In this document: positions 16,669-27,297 of the stretch, piece by piece | Layout: every line of letters begins with the position of its first letter | Position numbering within the stretch: position 1 is the first letter of the stretch | Assembly: GCF_005886875.1 (NCBI RefSeq) | Contig: NZ_PNBY01000037.1 | Coordinates: forward strand, 1-42,931 | Length of the DNA stretch: 42,931 nt | From: Pseudoalteromonas aurantia | GTDB taxonomy: Bacteria > Pseudomonadota > Gammaproteobacteria > Enterobacterales > Alteromonadaceae | Direction of reading: 5' to 3' | Notes under the pieces: model-generated | What the model saw: only the letters and a program-made list of their open reading frames with translations | Told to the model about the DNA's origin: nothing | Database searches by the model: none | Program-made: the position numbers and the translations under genes

Positions 16669-18846
16669 ATGAGTATAATGGTCCAACACTCTGGCTTGTC
16701 GGTAGATAAGGCGCTCTTCGAATTTGTAAATCAACAAGTACTTCCTGGTACAGGTATTCAACAATTGCCATTTTGGGATGGATTCGCGGATCTGATTGAG
16801 TCTTTATCACCTATAAATAGAGAACTGTTAAGTAAGCGGGCTAATCTACAAAAAGAAATTGATGAATATCATCGAGCAAACCCTGTATGGGATAGCCACA
16901 AGTATCGGACATTTTTGCAAGATATTGGTTACTTAGTCACCCCGCCTAAAAAATTTAGTATTGATACAGAAAATGTTGATCCAGAAATCGCATTGATGGC
17001 TGGTCCGCAATTGGTGGTGCCGGTGAATAATGCGCGGTTTGCTTTGAACGCAGCGAATGCTCGTTGGGGATCGTTATATGATGCTTTGTATGGCACTGAT
17101 GTGCTTTCGCAAGACGAAGGAGCGGAGAAAACCCCAGAGTATAACCCTGTACGAGGCTTCAAAGTGATGGCGTTTGCACGTCAGTTTCTTGATAGTGCTT
17201 TGCCTTTAAGTAATGGTTCACACATAGAAAGTACAAATTATGCAGTACTAAATGGTCAGCTAATGGTTACGTTGAATGATAGTCAACATGTGACGTTACA
17301 AGCACCTGAGCAGTTCATTGGCTATCAAGGTCAAGCGCAAGACCCGTCGTCACTGTTGTTTAAACATCATGATTTACATATTGAAGTGCAAATAGACTGC
17401 CATGACCCTGTTGGTCAATCAGACAAAGCAGGTATTAAGGATGTTGTGTTAGAGTCAGCTCTGACGACTATTATGGACTGCGAAGACTCGGTCGCTGCTG
17501 TGGATGCACAGGATAAAGTGACGGTATATAGTAATTGGCTTGGTTTAATGAAGGGCACGCTTACAGAAGAAGTCTCTAAGCAAGGGCGACTTTTTACTCG
17601 TCAATTAAACGATGATAAGCGCTTTATTGCGGTGTCTGGAGAGAAAATAACGTTAAAAGGTCGAAGCATGATGTTTGTGCGCAATGTTGGCCATTTAATG
17701 ACAACCCCAGCAATTGTTGATCGTCATGGACAGGCTATCTTTGAGGGGATCTTGGATGCAGTGATCACGTCACTTTGTGCTTTGCATGATCTTAAAGGGT
17801 TAGGTAAGTATAATAATTCGGCTTCTAAAAGTATTAATATTGTAAAACCTAAAATGCATGGCCCCGAAGAAGTGGCGTTTACAGCTCGGCTATTTTCAAG
17901 CGTAGAAGCGCTATTGTCGTTACCCTGCAATACAATAAAAATGGGGATCATGGACGAAGAGCGTCGCACCTCTGTTAATCTCGCTGCATGTATTGAGCAA
18001 GCTAAATCTAGGGTGGTGTTTATCAATACCGGATTTTTAGATCGTACTGGAGATGAAATTCATACTTCCATGCTTGCGGGTCCAGTGCTGCCTAAGTCAC
18101 GTATTAAGTCACAACCATGGATATCGGCTTATGAGGATCGTAATGTTGATATTGGTCTGAATTGCGGCTTTTCAGGTAAAGCGCAAATAGGCAAAGGTAT
18201 GTGGCCAATGCCTGATAATATGGCGCTGATGATGGAACAAAAGTTGGCACATCCAAACTCTGGTGCAAATACGGCTTGGGTACCCTCCCCTACAGCCGCG
18301 ACTTTGCATGCTATGCACTACCACAAAGTCAATGTATTTGATGTACAGCAACAAATTATCAAGCGCGAAGAAGCGGCTTTAGGCGAATTATTGACGCCAC
18401 CGTTACTGCATGATGTTCAGTTGAGCAAAGAAGATATTCAAGTTGAGTTGGACAATAACGCCCAAGGTATATTAGGTTATGTGGTACGTTGGATAGACCA
18501 AGGAGTGGGTTGTTCGAAGGTACCTGATATTAACCATGTGGGGTTGATGGAAGACAGAGCGACACTGAGAATATCTAGCCAGCATATTACCAATTGGTTA
18601 GTACATGGGATTTGCTCTCCAGAGCAAGTGCATAGCACATTCTTAAAAATGGCTGAGGTGGTGGATGGGCAAAATCAAGATGATCCCAATTATAAGCCAA
18701 TGGCTACAAGTGAAGAAGAGTTACAAACGAATTTGGCTTTTCAAGCTGCACTTGCCTTAGTATTTGAAGGTGCTGAACAGCCTAATGGTTATACCGAGCC
18801 GTTATTACATGAGTTTCGTTTGAAGTTTAAGCAACAGCGCCAATAG
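16669..18846 (+). CDS. glcB: Malate synthase G
   Basis: Condenses glyoxylate with acetyl-CoA to give malate, the second step of the glyoxylate bypass. 725 residues, the normal length of the monomeric G form (about 723). Recognisable parts: [25 protein letters not shown] near 117-141, [13 protein letters not shown] near 267-279, [14 protein letters not shown] near 329-342, [14 protein letters not shown] near 425-438 and [18 protein letters not shown] near 628-645. The last contains the catalytic base Asp of the family. ATG 16669 has AGGA 7 bp ahead; a second in-frame ATG lies three codons later. Divergent from aceA, so likely co-regulated on acetate or fatty acids (inference). Confidence 0.96.
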   Translation: MSIMVQHSGLSVDKALFEFVNQQVLPGTGIQQLPFWDGFADLIESLSPINRELLSKRANLQKEIDEYHRANPVWDSHKYRTFLQDIGYLVTPPKKFSIDTENVDPEIALMAGPQLVVPVNNARFALNAANARWGSLYDALYGTDVLSQDEGAEKTPEYNPVRGFKVMAFARQFLDSALPLSNGSHIESTNYAVLNGQLMVTLNDSQHVTLQAPEQFIGYQGQAQDPSSLLFKHHDLHIEVQIDCHDPVGQSDKAGIKDVVLESALTTIMDCEDSVAAVDAQDKVTVYSNWLGLMKGTLTEEVSKQGRLFTRQLNDDKRFIAVSGEKITLKGRSMMFVRNVGHLMTTPAIVDRHGQAIFEGILDAVITSLCALHDLKGLGKYNNSASKSINIVKPKMHGPEEVAFTARLFSSVEALLSLPCNTIKMGIMDEERRTSVNLAACIEQAKSRVVFINTGFLDRTGDEIHTSMLAGPVLPKSRIKSQPWISAYEDRNVDIGLNCGFSGKAQIGKGMWPMPDNMALMMEQKLAHPNSGANTAWVPSPTAATLHAMHYHKVNVFDVQQQIIKREEAALGELLTPPLLHDVQLSKEDIQVELDNNAQGILGYVVRWIDQGVGCSKVPDINHVGLMEDRATLRISSQHITNWLVHGICSPEQVHSTFLKMAEVVDGQNQDDPNYKPMATSEEELQTNLAFQAALALVFEGAEQPNGYTEPLLHEFRLKFKQQRQ

Positions 18847-18868
18847 TTAAATAAACCAATTGACTATC

Positions 18869-18903
18869 CAGTACGAATGTAAACCCCCATTACATTCGTA
18901 CTG
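18869..18903 (+). terminator. Perfect 14-bp hairpin after glcB
   Basis: CAGTACGAATGTAA (18869-18882) and TTACATTCGTACTG (18890-18903) with a 7-nt ACCCCCA loop, 23 bp after the glcB stop. No T-run follows, so it may instead stabilise the transcript end or be a protein site. Confidence 0.5.
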
Positions 18904-19059
18904 TGATTCAGTGCATGGCCGCCTGTGCGTTTTGCATCGCTCAGGTTTGTACGCGACATTTGAAATCGCAACGTAATGACTAACTAAACGCAAACAGTTG
19001 ACCCAAAGGCTTATATAGGCTCTTATGTTTTACGTTTGCTCAATATTAAAGGAATCCTT

Positions 19060-21081
19060 ATGAAGTTATTTTTGGTTGCATTGGGTCTTGGCTTGTTTGC
19101 GAGTTCGGCCTTTTCAGCCTCCTCCTCATTAGCACTTAACGATGTGTTTGACTTAGAGTACGCTAATCAAGTCGAGTTTAGTGAAGACGGTAAAGTTATT
19201 TACTTTGTTAGAAATAGAATGGACATAAAAACAGATCGAAAAGTTGGAAATATTTGGTCTGTTAATGTGGAGTCAAATGCGTTGGAGCCAATTACTTCTG
19301 GTTTGCATATGGATTATGCTCCCGTGATATCGCCTGATGGTAAGCGATTAGCATTTATCTCAACGCGTGATGGCAGCAGTCAAATATATATGAAGTGGCT
19401 GAAATCAGGCGCTATTGCAAAGATTAGTAATCTAACTCAGTCTCCATCTGGCCTCACATGGACACCTGACGGAAAACAGCTTGTTTTTTCTCAATTTGTA
19501 CCCGCCAAACCAAAAGCTCCGGTGAATTTACCAGGAAAACCAAAAGGCGCTGAGTGGGCAAAGTCTCCGATATTTATAGATGATGTATATTATCGTTCTG
19601 ACGGCGCTGGTTATTTAAACTCTGGTTTTTATCATTTATTTAAAATTGACGCCAATGGTGGGAATGCACAGCAGCTGACGACTGGGGATTTTGATCACCG
19701 CGGAGAAGTGAGTTTTGATACAGAAGGAAAAGTACTTTATTTCAGTGCAAATAGGCATAAGAATCATGCGTTAAAGCCGAGTAATAGTGAAATATATTCA
19801 TTAGATATGAAAAACAAGAGTATTAGTGCTGTCACGGATAGAGAGGGTCCTGATTGGTCACCTAGGGTGTCTCCGAACGGTCGCATGCTGGCTTTCATTG
19901 GCTTTGATGATAAGCGTATGAACTATGAAAATGCGGATATTTATATTCGTAACCTTGAAAGTGGTGAGACAAAAGTGATCACGGATGCGCTAGATCGCAG
20001 TGTTGAGGAGATCCAGTGGGACAATAAAAGCCGAGGTATATATTTTAGCTACGACTCACATGGAAAAACGACCGTCGCACACCAACCTTTGAAAGGAAAA
20101 AGTAAAGTCTTGACCGATGCTGTAGGCAGCGTCGCTTTCGGCCGTCCTTATTCCGGTGGCAGTTATGATATTAGCCCTCGAGGAGAGGTTGCTTTTACGC
20201 TCGCAGATCCTCAAAAGCCTGCGGATATTGCGCTCGTAAAACGCGGTAAACCGATCAAACTCACGGACTTAAATAACGATGCGTTAAGCAACAAAACATT
20301 GGGTAAAGTTGAAGAAATTTGGGTTAAATCAAAGCATGATCAGTTAGATATTCAAGGCTGGATTGTTTATCCACCTGGGTTTGATAAGTCTAAGAAGTAC
20401 CCACTTGTGTTAGAGATTCATGGAGGGCCCGTCGCTAATTATGGACCGCACTTTAGTGCTGAAGCGCAGCTATTTGCCGCAAAAGGTAGTGTAGTTTTAT
20501 ATATGAACCCACGTGGTAGTGACTCATATGGCAAGGCGTTTGCACAAACAATCCACCATAATTACCCAAGTAATGACTTTGATGACCTAATGACAGGTGT
20601 CGACGCTTTGGTGGAAAAAGGCTTTATCGATGAGAAACGCTTATATGTCACAGGTGGTTCAGGTGGTGGTGTATTGACTGCATGGATTGTTGGTCATACA
20701 AACCGTTTTGCCGCCGCGGTTGTGGCAAAGCCTGTTATTAATTGGTATAGCTTTGTGCTAACCGCCGACTACTATCCATTTTTTGCTGATTATTGGTTCC
20801 CAGGTAAACCGTGGGAGCATATGGCGCATTATATGAAGCGTTCTCCAATCAGCTATGTTGGTAATGTCACAACGCCGACTATGTTGTTAACTGGGGATGC
20901 AGATTATCGTACGCCCATCTCAGAAACTGAACAATATTACCAAGCTTTGAAGTTGCAGGGGGTGGATACTGCGATGGTGCGCATTCCAGACGCTTCGCAT
21001 GGCATTACTGCTAGACCTTCAAATTTGATGAATAAAGTGGCTTATATTCAATGGTGGTTTGATAAGCACGCAGAAAAATAG
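19060..21081 (+). CDS. Secreted S9 family (prolyl oligopeptidase-like) peptidase
   Basis: 673 residues, periplasmic or secreted serine peptidase of the S9C acylaminoacyl/dipeptidyl peptidase type. ATG 19060 follows AAAGGA; the signal peptide is MKLFLVALGLGLFASSAFS, cleaved before ASSS. Residues about 40-390 form a WD-like beta-propeller with repeated blades such as YAPVISPDGKRLAFIS and WSPRVSPNGRMLAFIG. The C-terminal alpha/beta hydrolase domain carries S534 in GGSGGG, D615 in GDADYRTP and H647 in DASHGI as the triad. LEIHGGPVANYG supplies the oxyanion region. Monocistronic, with its own terminator at 21105. Confidence 0.93.
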   Translation: MKLFLVALGLGLFASSAFSASSSLALNDVFDLEYANQVEFSEDGKVIYFVRNRMDIKTDRKVGNIWSVNVESNALEPITSGLHMDYAPVISPDGKRLAFISTRDGSSQIYMKWLKSGAIAKISNLTQSPSGLTWTPDGKQLVFSQFVPAKPKAPVNLPGKPKGAEWAKSPIFIDDVYYRSDGAGYLNSGFYHLFKIDANGGNAQQLTTGDFDHRGEVSFDTEGKVLYFSANRHKNHALKPSNSEIYSLDMKNKSISAVTDREGPDWSPRVSPNGRMLAFIGFDDKRMNYENADIYIRNLESGETKVITDALDRSVEEIQWDNKSRGIYFSYDSHGKTTVAHQPLKGKSKVLTDAVGSVAFGRPYSGGSYDISPRGEVAFTLADPQKPADIALVKRGKPIKLTDLNNDALSNKTLGKVEEIWVKSKHDQLDIQGWIVYPPGFDKSKKYPLVLEIHGGPVANYGPHFSAEAQLFAAKGSVVLYMNPRGSDSYGKAFAQTIHHNYPSNDFDDLMTGVDALVEKGFIDEKRLYVTGGSGGGVLTAWIVGHTNRFAAAVVAKPVINWYSFVLTADYYPFFADYWFPGKPWEHMAHYMKRSPISYVGNVTTPTMLLTGDADYRTPISETEQYYQALKLQGVDTAMVRIPDASHGITARPSNLMNKVAYIQWWFDKHAEK

Positions 21082-21104
21082 ACAGTGTGTTTAGTAATAA
21101 AAAG

Positions 21105-21129
21105 CCTGCTTTAATTAAGCAGGTTTTTT
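21105..21129 (+). terminator. Rho-independent terminator after S9 peptidase
   Basis: CCTGCTT (21105-21111) pairs with AAGCAGG (21117-21123) over TAATT, followed by six T. Confidence 0.92.
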
Positions 21130-21265
21130 CGTTTTAAACAGGTGACTTTAGATCACGTGACGTGTGCTTGAATCACTTTATTGCGCGCAGTAGTATACAA
21201 TAAAGGAAGAAAAGCTCCTTTTAAGAGGGGTAAGATGGGCCCATTACAGATGTTTCAGGAGTGTT

Positions 21266-22129
21266 GTGCAGTCAATGATTAACCGGATCCGTTATCGCGC
21301 AGTTATATTATTACTTGGCTTGTTTTGTAATATAAGCATGGCTGAGTCGCTTCGTATTTATATTGACGATGAAAAAGACTTGCTCGTGTTTACCGGTAAA
21401 GTCGAACCCATCAATATTGCTGGGGCGACCAATAATATGTTGTTGAATGCGATTGGCGAGTACCCGATTGAATTCGTACCATCGAGTTATAAACGCGCCT
21501 TACGGATCATGTCTCAGCAGCCTCATCCTACCTGTTTGTTTAATAAGGTAAAAACGCCTATTCGTGAAGCTAATTTCTTGTTTAGCTTACCAATCAACTT
21601 ATATTTGAGTCGCCGCTTATATATTCATAGCCATGTGGCTCCTTTAGAGGAAGCCTTGCTTGATAAGCAAGGCAATGTTAAGTCACTGCCTTTACTTTTG
21701 GACGTTCATAAGAACAAACTCATTGTTATCGCTGGTGACTTTTCATATGGCCCATTTTTAGATGAGCAATTAGCGCAAGTTAATAGTGAAAATAAAGTGT
21801 TAATAGAAGGCAGCAATCACTACGAAACAGTGTATCGTATGTTTAATTTAAGACGGGTAGACTTTTTAGTAGCCTATCCAGCCGAAATGTATCGACATGT
21901 CAAAATAGATAAAGCAACGTACCAGTCTTATCGAATAGCCAATTCACCAGAGTATATTTTAGGACATGTGATGTGCAATGACACTAAGATGACCCGCGCG
22001 TTTATAACTAAAGTGAATGACGTAATGGTGAAGTTGTATAAACAAGAACCCTTCATTGAGGCACACCTAAATTACTTGCCAGAAGAGGAACATAGTATTA
22101 CGAGGCGATATATCGATACGTTAAAGTAA
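21266..22129 (+). CDS. Periplasmic solute-binding-protein-like protein
   Basis: 287 residues with an N-terminal signal (RAVILLLGLFCNISMAES) and the fold-typical pattern of type 2 periplasmic binding proteins (family 3 solute-binding related), as found in gammaproteobacterial proteins without a transporter. Segments include NMLLNAIGEYPIEFVPSSYKRALRIM and RRVDFLVAYPAEMYRH. The start is uncertain: GTG 21266 is 4 bp after AGGAG and ATG 21275 is 13 bp after it. No permease or ATPase gene lies next to it, so a sensing role is as likely as transport. The thioredoxin-like gene follows 63 bp downstream and may be in the same unit. Confidence 0.7.
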   Translation: MQSMINRIRYRAVILLLGLFCNISMAESLRIYIDDEKDLLVFTGKVEPINIAGATNNMLLNAIGEYPIEFVPSSYKRALRIMSQQPHPTCLFNKVKTPIREANFLFSLPINLYLSRRLYIHSHVAPLEEALLDKQGNVKSLPLLLDVHKNKLIVIAGDFSYGPFLDEQLAQVNSENKVLIEGSNHYETVYRMFNLRRVDFLVAYPAEMYRHVKIDKATYQSYRIANSPEYILGHVMCNDTKMTRAFITKVNDVMVKLYKQEPFIEAHLNYLPEEEHSITRRYIDTLK

Positions 22130-22192
22130 TACACCTATGGCAACAGTCAGTATGATTTATGCTGAAATGTTAGGAGTGAAAATGAGGGAAAG

Positions 22193-22645
22193 ATGCGAAA
22201 TATAATAGGGTTTGGAGCCTTGTTCTTGGTGAGTTTATGCACTTCAGTAAAGGCGAAGTTACCAGAGGTAGAATTGCAGTCGCTAATTCAACAGCACCGG
22301 GGCAAAGTTATTTATATCGATTTCTGGGCGTCGTGGTGTACGCCTTGTCAGCAAGCGTTTATATGGATGAACACACTCGATAAAAAATTTGAGGGTAAAG
22401 TGCAAGTAATAGCAGTGAACATGGATGCGGATAAAGTCGATGCATTGGCTTTTTTGCAAACTAACCCTGCAGACTTTCCGGTTGTTTATAACCCTTCTAT
22501 GAGCATTGGTAAGGCCAATCAGTTAAAAGGTATGCCGAGCAGTATTATTTATGATGTGCAAGGCAAGAAAGTAGTACAATTCTCGGGTTTTAATGAGGAG
22601 AAAATGCGACATTATGAAGCAATTTTAACTGAGCTGACCAAATAA
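22193..22645 (+). CDS. TlpA-like periplasmic thioredoxin
   Basis: 150 residues with a signal peptide (MRNIIGFGALFLVSLCTSVKA) and a thioredoxin-fold domain with the active site WCTPC in FWASWCTPCQQAF, near residues 48-52. The cis-proline segment is KGMPSSIIYD. It is probably a periplasmic thiol-disulphide reductase of the TlpA/ResA type; the specific client is unknown. GGGAAAG precedes the ATG. No cytochrome maturation genes are nearby. Confidence 0.88.
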   Translation: MRNIIGFGALFLVSLCTSVKAKLPEVELQSLIQQHRGKVIYIDFWASWCTPCQQAFIWMNTLDKKFEGKVQVIAVNMDADKVDALAFLQTNPADFPVVYNPSMSIGKANQLKGMPSSIIYDVQGKKVVQFSGFNEEKMRHYEAILTELTK

Positions 22646-22681
22646 AAAGAGTGAACTCATCAACGTACCTTTACGTAATTA

Positions 22682-25065
22682 TTGGAGGTACGAGAAACAT
22701 TAAGCTATAACACCTCCATGAGACTAAATATTTTTATGGGAACGTATTTGTACTACTGTCTGACTTTGTTGTATTGCTGTTTGCTTGCATCCTTTAGTTG
22801 TTTCTCCCAGCACACACTTCCCTCGACATCTGATACGGTTTCTGCTGTTGATTTGGGCAAAGCGCTTTGGCAACCATTGTTAACTACCACATTACCGAGT
22901 GGCGCTGCGACCCTTAAAAAATCAACAGCCGCCAATTTAGGTTATTCTCAATCGCTAGATTTTACACCTAATGGTCATGCTCAAGTTATAGTTAGGCCCA
23001 CGGGTTGGCAGTCATCTAACACGGAGCTTATTGTCTCAGGGACAATTGATAATATCCCTTGAGAAGCCGTTAAACCGGCGCAGTATGAGCTGAACGTTCA
23101 ATCCGATGTAAGGCACTTTTCAATTCGTCAAGGTTTACCAACCGGCGCGGTATACAGTGTATTTGAAGATACAGATAGTATGGTCTGGTTGGGCACGAAC
23201 GGAGAAGGTGCATGCCAATATTCTGGCCTTTATTTGCGCTGTTTGACGAGCTTGCATGGCTTAAACAATAACAGAGTATGGGACATTGCTCGTAGCGCCA
23301 GTGGCGATTTTTGGTTTGCGACAGATCAAGGTGTCAGTGTTCTTAAAGGTCAATCAATGTATCAAGTGTATCGGGGTGATACCGTGTTTGATACTAAAGT
23401 GAACGATATATTACTTGTTAAAGACCGCGTTTTTATCGCCACGGATAATGGACTATATGTTATCTCTAATGGCGTTTTATCAAAATTAGAAAGCGATGTA
23501 ATACTTAAAGTAAATCGATTGGCACAAAAAGAGGGGTCAAGCATTTGGTTAGCCACGGATTCTGGCCTATATACGCTCGAAAATTCAATTTTACATCGTA
23601 TTGATTTGGCCGGGCCGGCGTGTCAGGGCCCTGTTGCAGCATTGGCCCCAACCAATGAGAGTTTGTGGTTGGGGATCACTGGCCGAGGTGTATGCCAGCT
23701 TGACTTTGGATAGGCACTGAACGTGGGTTAAACTCTGTTGCACTTACTACGCTATTCTCCTCATCAGACCTTATAACACCTTTAAGGTATACCCATGACA
23801 ACGGATATATTGCCATTGATAGTACCTTAAATACTGCAGAAAAAATTAACAACACCATTTATTGGGGGTCGAGCTATGGTGTCGCATATTTTAATGCGAA
23901 TGATTTCGTGGCACCTAGTGGCATCACCGTAAACTTGCTAAATATTAGTGCAAGTCAGGGTAATACACCCCGCCCTCGTTTTGTTTCACTGTATAAACAA
24001 ATGACGAAACTACCCGCAACAACTTTTCAGCTGCGTTTTCAGTATAGCGCGCAAGAATGGAAGAACCCTGAACGAATAATGTACCAAACTCGTTTAGTCG
24101 GTGTCAGCGATTACTGGAGCGAACCCTCTAACCAGAGTGAAATTACGTATACGCAATTAGCTGCGGGTGAGTATGAATTTCAGGTGCGTGCATCTGCACC
24201 TTACGGAGCGGATGAATATACTTCTTTTTCTTTTATTATCTTGCCCCCTTGGTGGCAAACATGGTGGGCATATACCTTGGCGTTGTTGCTGCTTATTGGC
24301 GTCATTTATGGTGCTTTAAAGTGGCGGTTTGAGTTTTTGCAAAAACAACAAAGAATTCGTGATCGTGCCGAATTTTCCGAAGCATTGTTACAGCGAAAGA
24401 AGCAACTTCTTGCGGAAGTATCTCATGAGATCCGAACCCCATTGAGTGTATTAAAAATGCAAATCGAAGGGTTGGAATATAACTTAATTGAAGATACTGA
24501 AAAAACCTATGAATTGTTGCACCGTCGAATAAGTGACATCAACCATATGATTGCTGATATTGATCAGCTTGCGATGACTGAACTGTCAGAACTGAGTTTG
24601 AATGTTAAGCAGATGGATGCTGTGACATGGTTAAAAAATTGGACATTAGATGCCCAAAATCGTATGGATCAGACCGCAGAGGGTCGTTTCGATTATATGC
24701 TTGATTTACCTATGAGCTTGATAGTTGATGCCGATAAAGAACGATTAACTCAGGTGCTCAATAATGTTTTGTCTAACAGTTTACGTTATAGCACCCCACC
24801 GATTTTGATTGAATGCAAAGCCACCTATAGTGAAACGCACTATGTAATTTCTTTGAGTGATAGTGCTCCTGGTGTGTCTGAGGAAGAGTTAGCCTTGATA
24901 TTTTCACGTTTATATCAAAGCGAGCGAAACAAATCGTTATTTAAAGGGGGGACAGGTCTTGGTCTAGCAATTAGTGAAGATCTGATAAATCGACATGGTG
25001 GAATGATAGAAGCGTCTCATAGTCCGTTGGGTGGCGTGACAGTGAATATTACCTTACCGCGATAA
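22682..25065 (+). pseudogene. Broken BaeS-like sensor kinase with propeller sensor
   Basis: Remains of a membrane sensor kinase, near complete but with two lesions. The N-terminal membrane/signal segment (about 22718-22810) and the first part of the sensor read to an in-frame TGA at about 23060, likely from TGG, after which the same frame continues. Regulator-propeller blades follow (MVWLGTNGEGACQYSG; DFWFATDQGVSVL; SIWLATDSGLYTL) until a TAG at 23711. Restoring one base near 23709 lets a second frame continue through GTERGLNSV and VAYFNANDF into a Y_Y_Y domain. Then come one membrane helix (about 24260-24310), HisKA EVSHEIRTPLSVLKMQIEGL, and an ATPase domain with SDSAPGV and GGTGLGLAI. No response-regulator gene follows. 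The 3' part (23908-25065) is an intact kinase core. A sequencing error in one lesion is possible, both less so. Confidence 0.85.
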
Positions 25066-25085
25066 TATTCACTGTCCGTTGTGAG

Positions 25086-27140
25086 TTAAAGCGGCCCTGT
25101 GTTTTGTGACGGTGTTTGCCAGAGGCTATACCACGCATAATTACCATGAATATAGTAAATGTTATCTTTTTGTAACACCGCGCGATCATCGTTGCCCGGT
25201 ATCAATGGTAAATTATAGATATTGGGTTCATCATATTTAATACCACTATCGCCAGTATGGTTGAGTGTTTGTGTCTCTGTATTTATTTCAAACAAAGCGA
25301 GTTGGTTGTGCTTGGTCCACTGATAGTTTTTCGGGTCAGTGCCCGTTTGCTCCCATTTCTCGAGGGGCATACTGAATCTGTGTAGCTGAGGTTGTGCTTG
25401 TAAAAAGCTCAGAGCACGATAGTTATATTCAGCAGGTGTGTAGGCATCAGGAAATATTTTACTACTGAGCTGAGTAGGCGAAGTGATATCGCTGACATCA
25501 AATAAACTAACCTTGGCACCTTGCGTTACATTTGCAGGTTCGGTGTTGTTAATATTTGCAACTTCTTGGCCAATGCCTAGCAATAAGTTTTCACTGATTG
25601 GGTGCAGGTAAGCAGAGTAGCCTGGTACTTCCAGTGCTCCTGCTATGTATGGTGATGTGGGAGTTGTTAGGTTAATGACATAAAGCGGATCGGTTTGTTG
25701 AAATGTGACGACGTAGGCGAGATCATTGAAAAACCGGACAGCATAAATATCCTCATCAACAACCCCTGATACAGTATTTATTTTACCAATTGGCGTGGTA
25801 TTCGTTTGGTTAGGTAGCTCAGCAATACTGGTCAGTTCAGCGTCTTCTTGAGCAAGGACATGAAGTTTATGTTCGAATCCTTCAAGGAAGTCGCCATTAG
25901 AGGTAACAACACGCAGATGATCATTATATTCACTAAACCTGAGGTTTTTCAGGTTATGCCCAAAATGCCCCGAAACTGTTCCGCTGGCGACATAGTTGAA
26001 TGTTTGCGTATCAAATTTGAATTTATGAATGACAGAATTGATGTTTTTTTCTTCGTAATGTGTGCTGTATGTATAGAGCGCATTTTTTGAAGCATAAATA
26101 CCTTCTATCTCGGTATTCACACATACCGTGTTGTGTTGGGTTGGGTTGGTTAATGAAATGCGTGTAATAGACATAATTGCATCATAGCCAGTCACCTGCG
26201 ATGCACTTTGTGAGATGTAGCACTCATTGGTATCGAATAGGGCCTGTGTTTGGTTGGTATCTGTTCGTGTAATCGAGGGGATCAAATGATCAATATCTGT
26301 TTCGCTTAACGCTTGGTAGTTTTTAAGCTGTGTCTGAGCATCTGAATTACTAAGATCAAAGCTTGAATAAGTTGGTCTAAAGTTACTGACGATATAAAGC
26401 GTGCCATCGATTACACGGCTATCAATCAACACACCATCAATTGTATATTGCTGCGAAATAGCTGCTTGTTCAGGGGTAGTTATGTCAGCAAAACTAATTT
26501 CAAACTGGGGTGTGTCTTGCGCGACGAAGGCAGCACTTGATGTTGCTTGTGTGGTTAATGGCTCTATAGTTAGCCCACCATCAATAGAAAACCAGCCAGG
26601 CTGAGCGTTAATTGACACTAATGTGTCTTGCTCAATATACAATTTTTGTTCAGAGAACTCAGTGTATGACGTCGATAAATCTTTTACTGACTCCAGCATG
26701 CCATTATCTGTTCGCTTAAGTATACGAATATAATGTGGCTGAGGGTTGTCTGTTTGTGGAACTAGGTCATTATTTCGATTGGCGGCGATGTATAAGTAGT
26801 TGCCGTCGTACTTGACTCTGTCCGCTTCGTTGACGTCTTTCTCTTGTTGGTTGGTCGCTGAAAACGACGCCGATGTACTGACAGGAGCACTGTGGTTATT
26901 GTTATTTTCTAACCCTGCATTAATAGGCTGATGGTAACGCATAAAAATGCCATTTTTTAAATGGGTAGAAAATTGGCGGGTTGTTACTTTCTCTAACGGC
27001 GCTGTTGAAACATTGATCCCTGTAAAGTTGGGTAATGTTAACGTTTGCGGCGTGTCAGATGTATTGGCTTGTTCATTATTTCCACCACACCCGCTTAATA
27101 TAGTGAGTGCTGCAATTCCGAGTAGATGTGTACGATACAT
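25086..27140 (-). CDS. Beta-propeller domain lipoprotein
   Basis: 684-residue secreted lipoprotein with lipobox ILSGCG (C18) and the C-terminal beta-propeller domain found in bacterial and archaeal secreted proteins (Beta_propel family). Recognisable segments: EADRVKYDGNYLYIAANR (about 105-122), GTLYIVSNFRP near 250-260, FFNDLAYVVTFQQTDPLYVINL near 475-496 and SLFDVSDITSPTQLSS near 555-570. These match the family's blades built around displayed DI/DP repeats. Function unknown, possibly protein interaction at the outer membrane. It is convergent with the broken kinase and divergent from the MipA operon. Confidence 0.85.
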   Translation of the reverse strand: MYRTHLLGIAALTILSGCGGNNEQANTSDTPQTLTLPNFTGINVSTAPLEKVTTRQFSTHLKNGIFMRYHQPINAGLENNNNHSAPVSTSASFSATNQQEKDVNEADRVKYDGNYLYIAANRNNDLVPQTDNPQPHYIRILKRTDNGMLESVKDLSTSYTEFSEQKLYIEQDTLVSINAQPGWFSIDGGLTIEPLTTQATSSAAFVAQDTPQFEISFADITTPEQAAISQQYTIDGVLIDSRVIDGTLYIVSNFRPTYSSFDLSNSDAQTQLKNYQALSETDIDHLIPSITRTDTNQTQALFDTNECYISQSASQVTGYDAIMSITRISLTNPTQHNTVCVNTEIEGIYASKNALYTYSTHYEEKNINSVIHKFKFDTQTFNYVASGTVSGHFGHNLKNLRFSEYNDHLRVVTSNGDFLEGFEHKLHVLAQEDAELTSIAELPNQTNTTPIGKINTVSGVVDEDIYAVRFFNDLAYVVTFQQTDPLYVINLTTPTSPYIAGALEVPGYSAYLHPISENLLLGIGQEVANINNTEPANVTQGAKVSLFDVSDITSPTQLSSKIFPDAYTPAEYNYRALSFLQAQPQLHRFSMPLEKWEQTGTDPKNYQWTKHNQLALFEINTETQTLNHTGDSGIKYDEPNIYNLPLIPGNDDRAVLQKDNIYYIHGNYAWYSLWQTPSQNTGPL

Positions 27141-27297
27141 AATACGGTTCCTTGAATGAAGAGCTGGAAATATACTTTACAAAATGCGCTCAAAATAACT
27201 GTTACCTTTAACGTACGAATTGTTATTTAATGTAACTCTTTCTGGTAAATCCTACACACAATGTTAAATTAGCAGCTGTATTATAAGGAGCTGTAAA

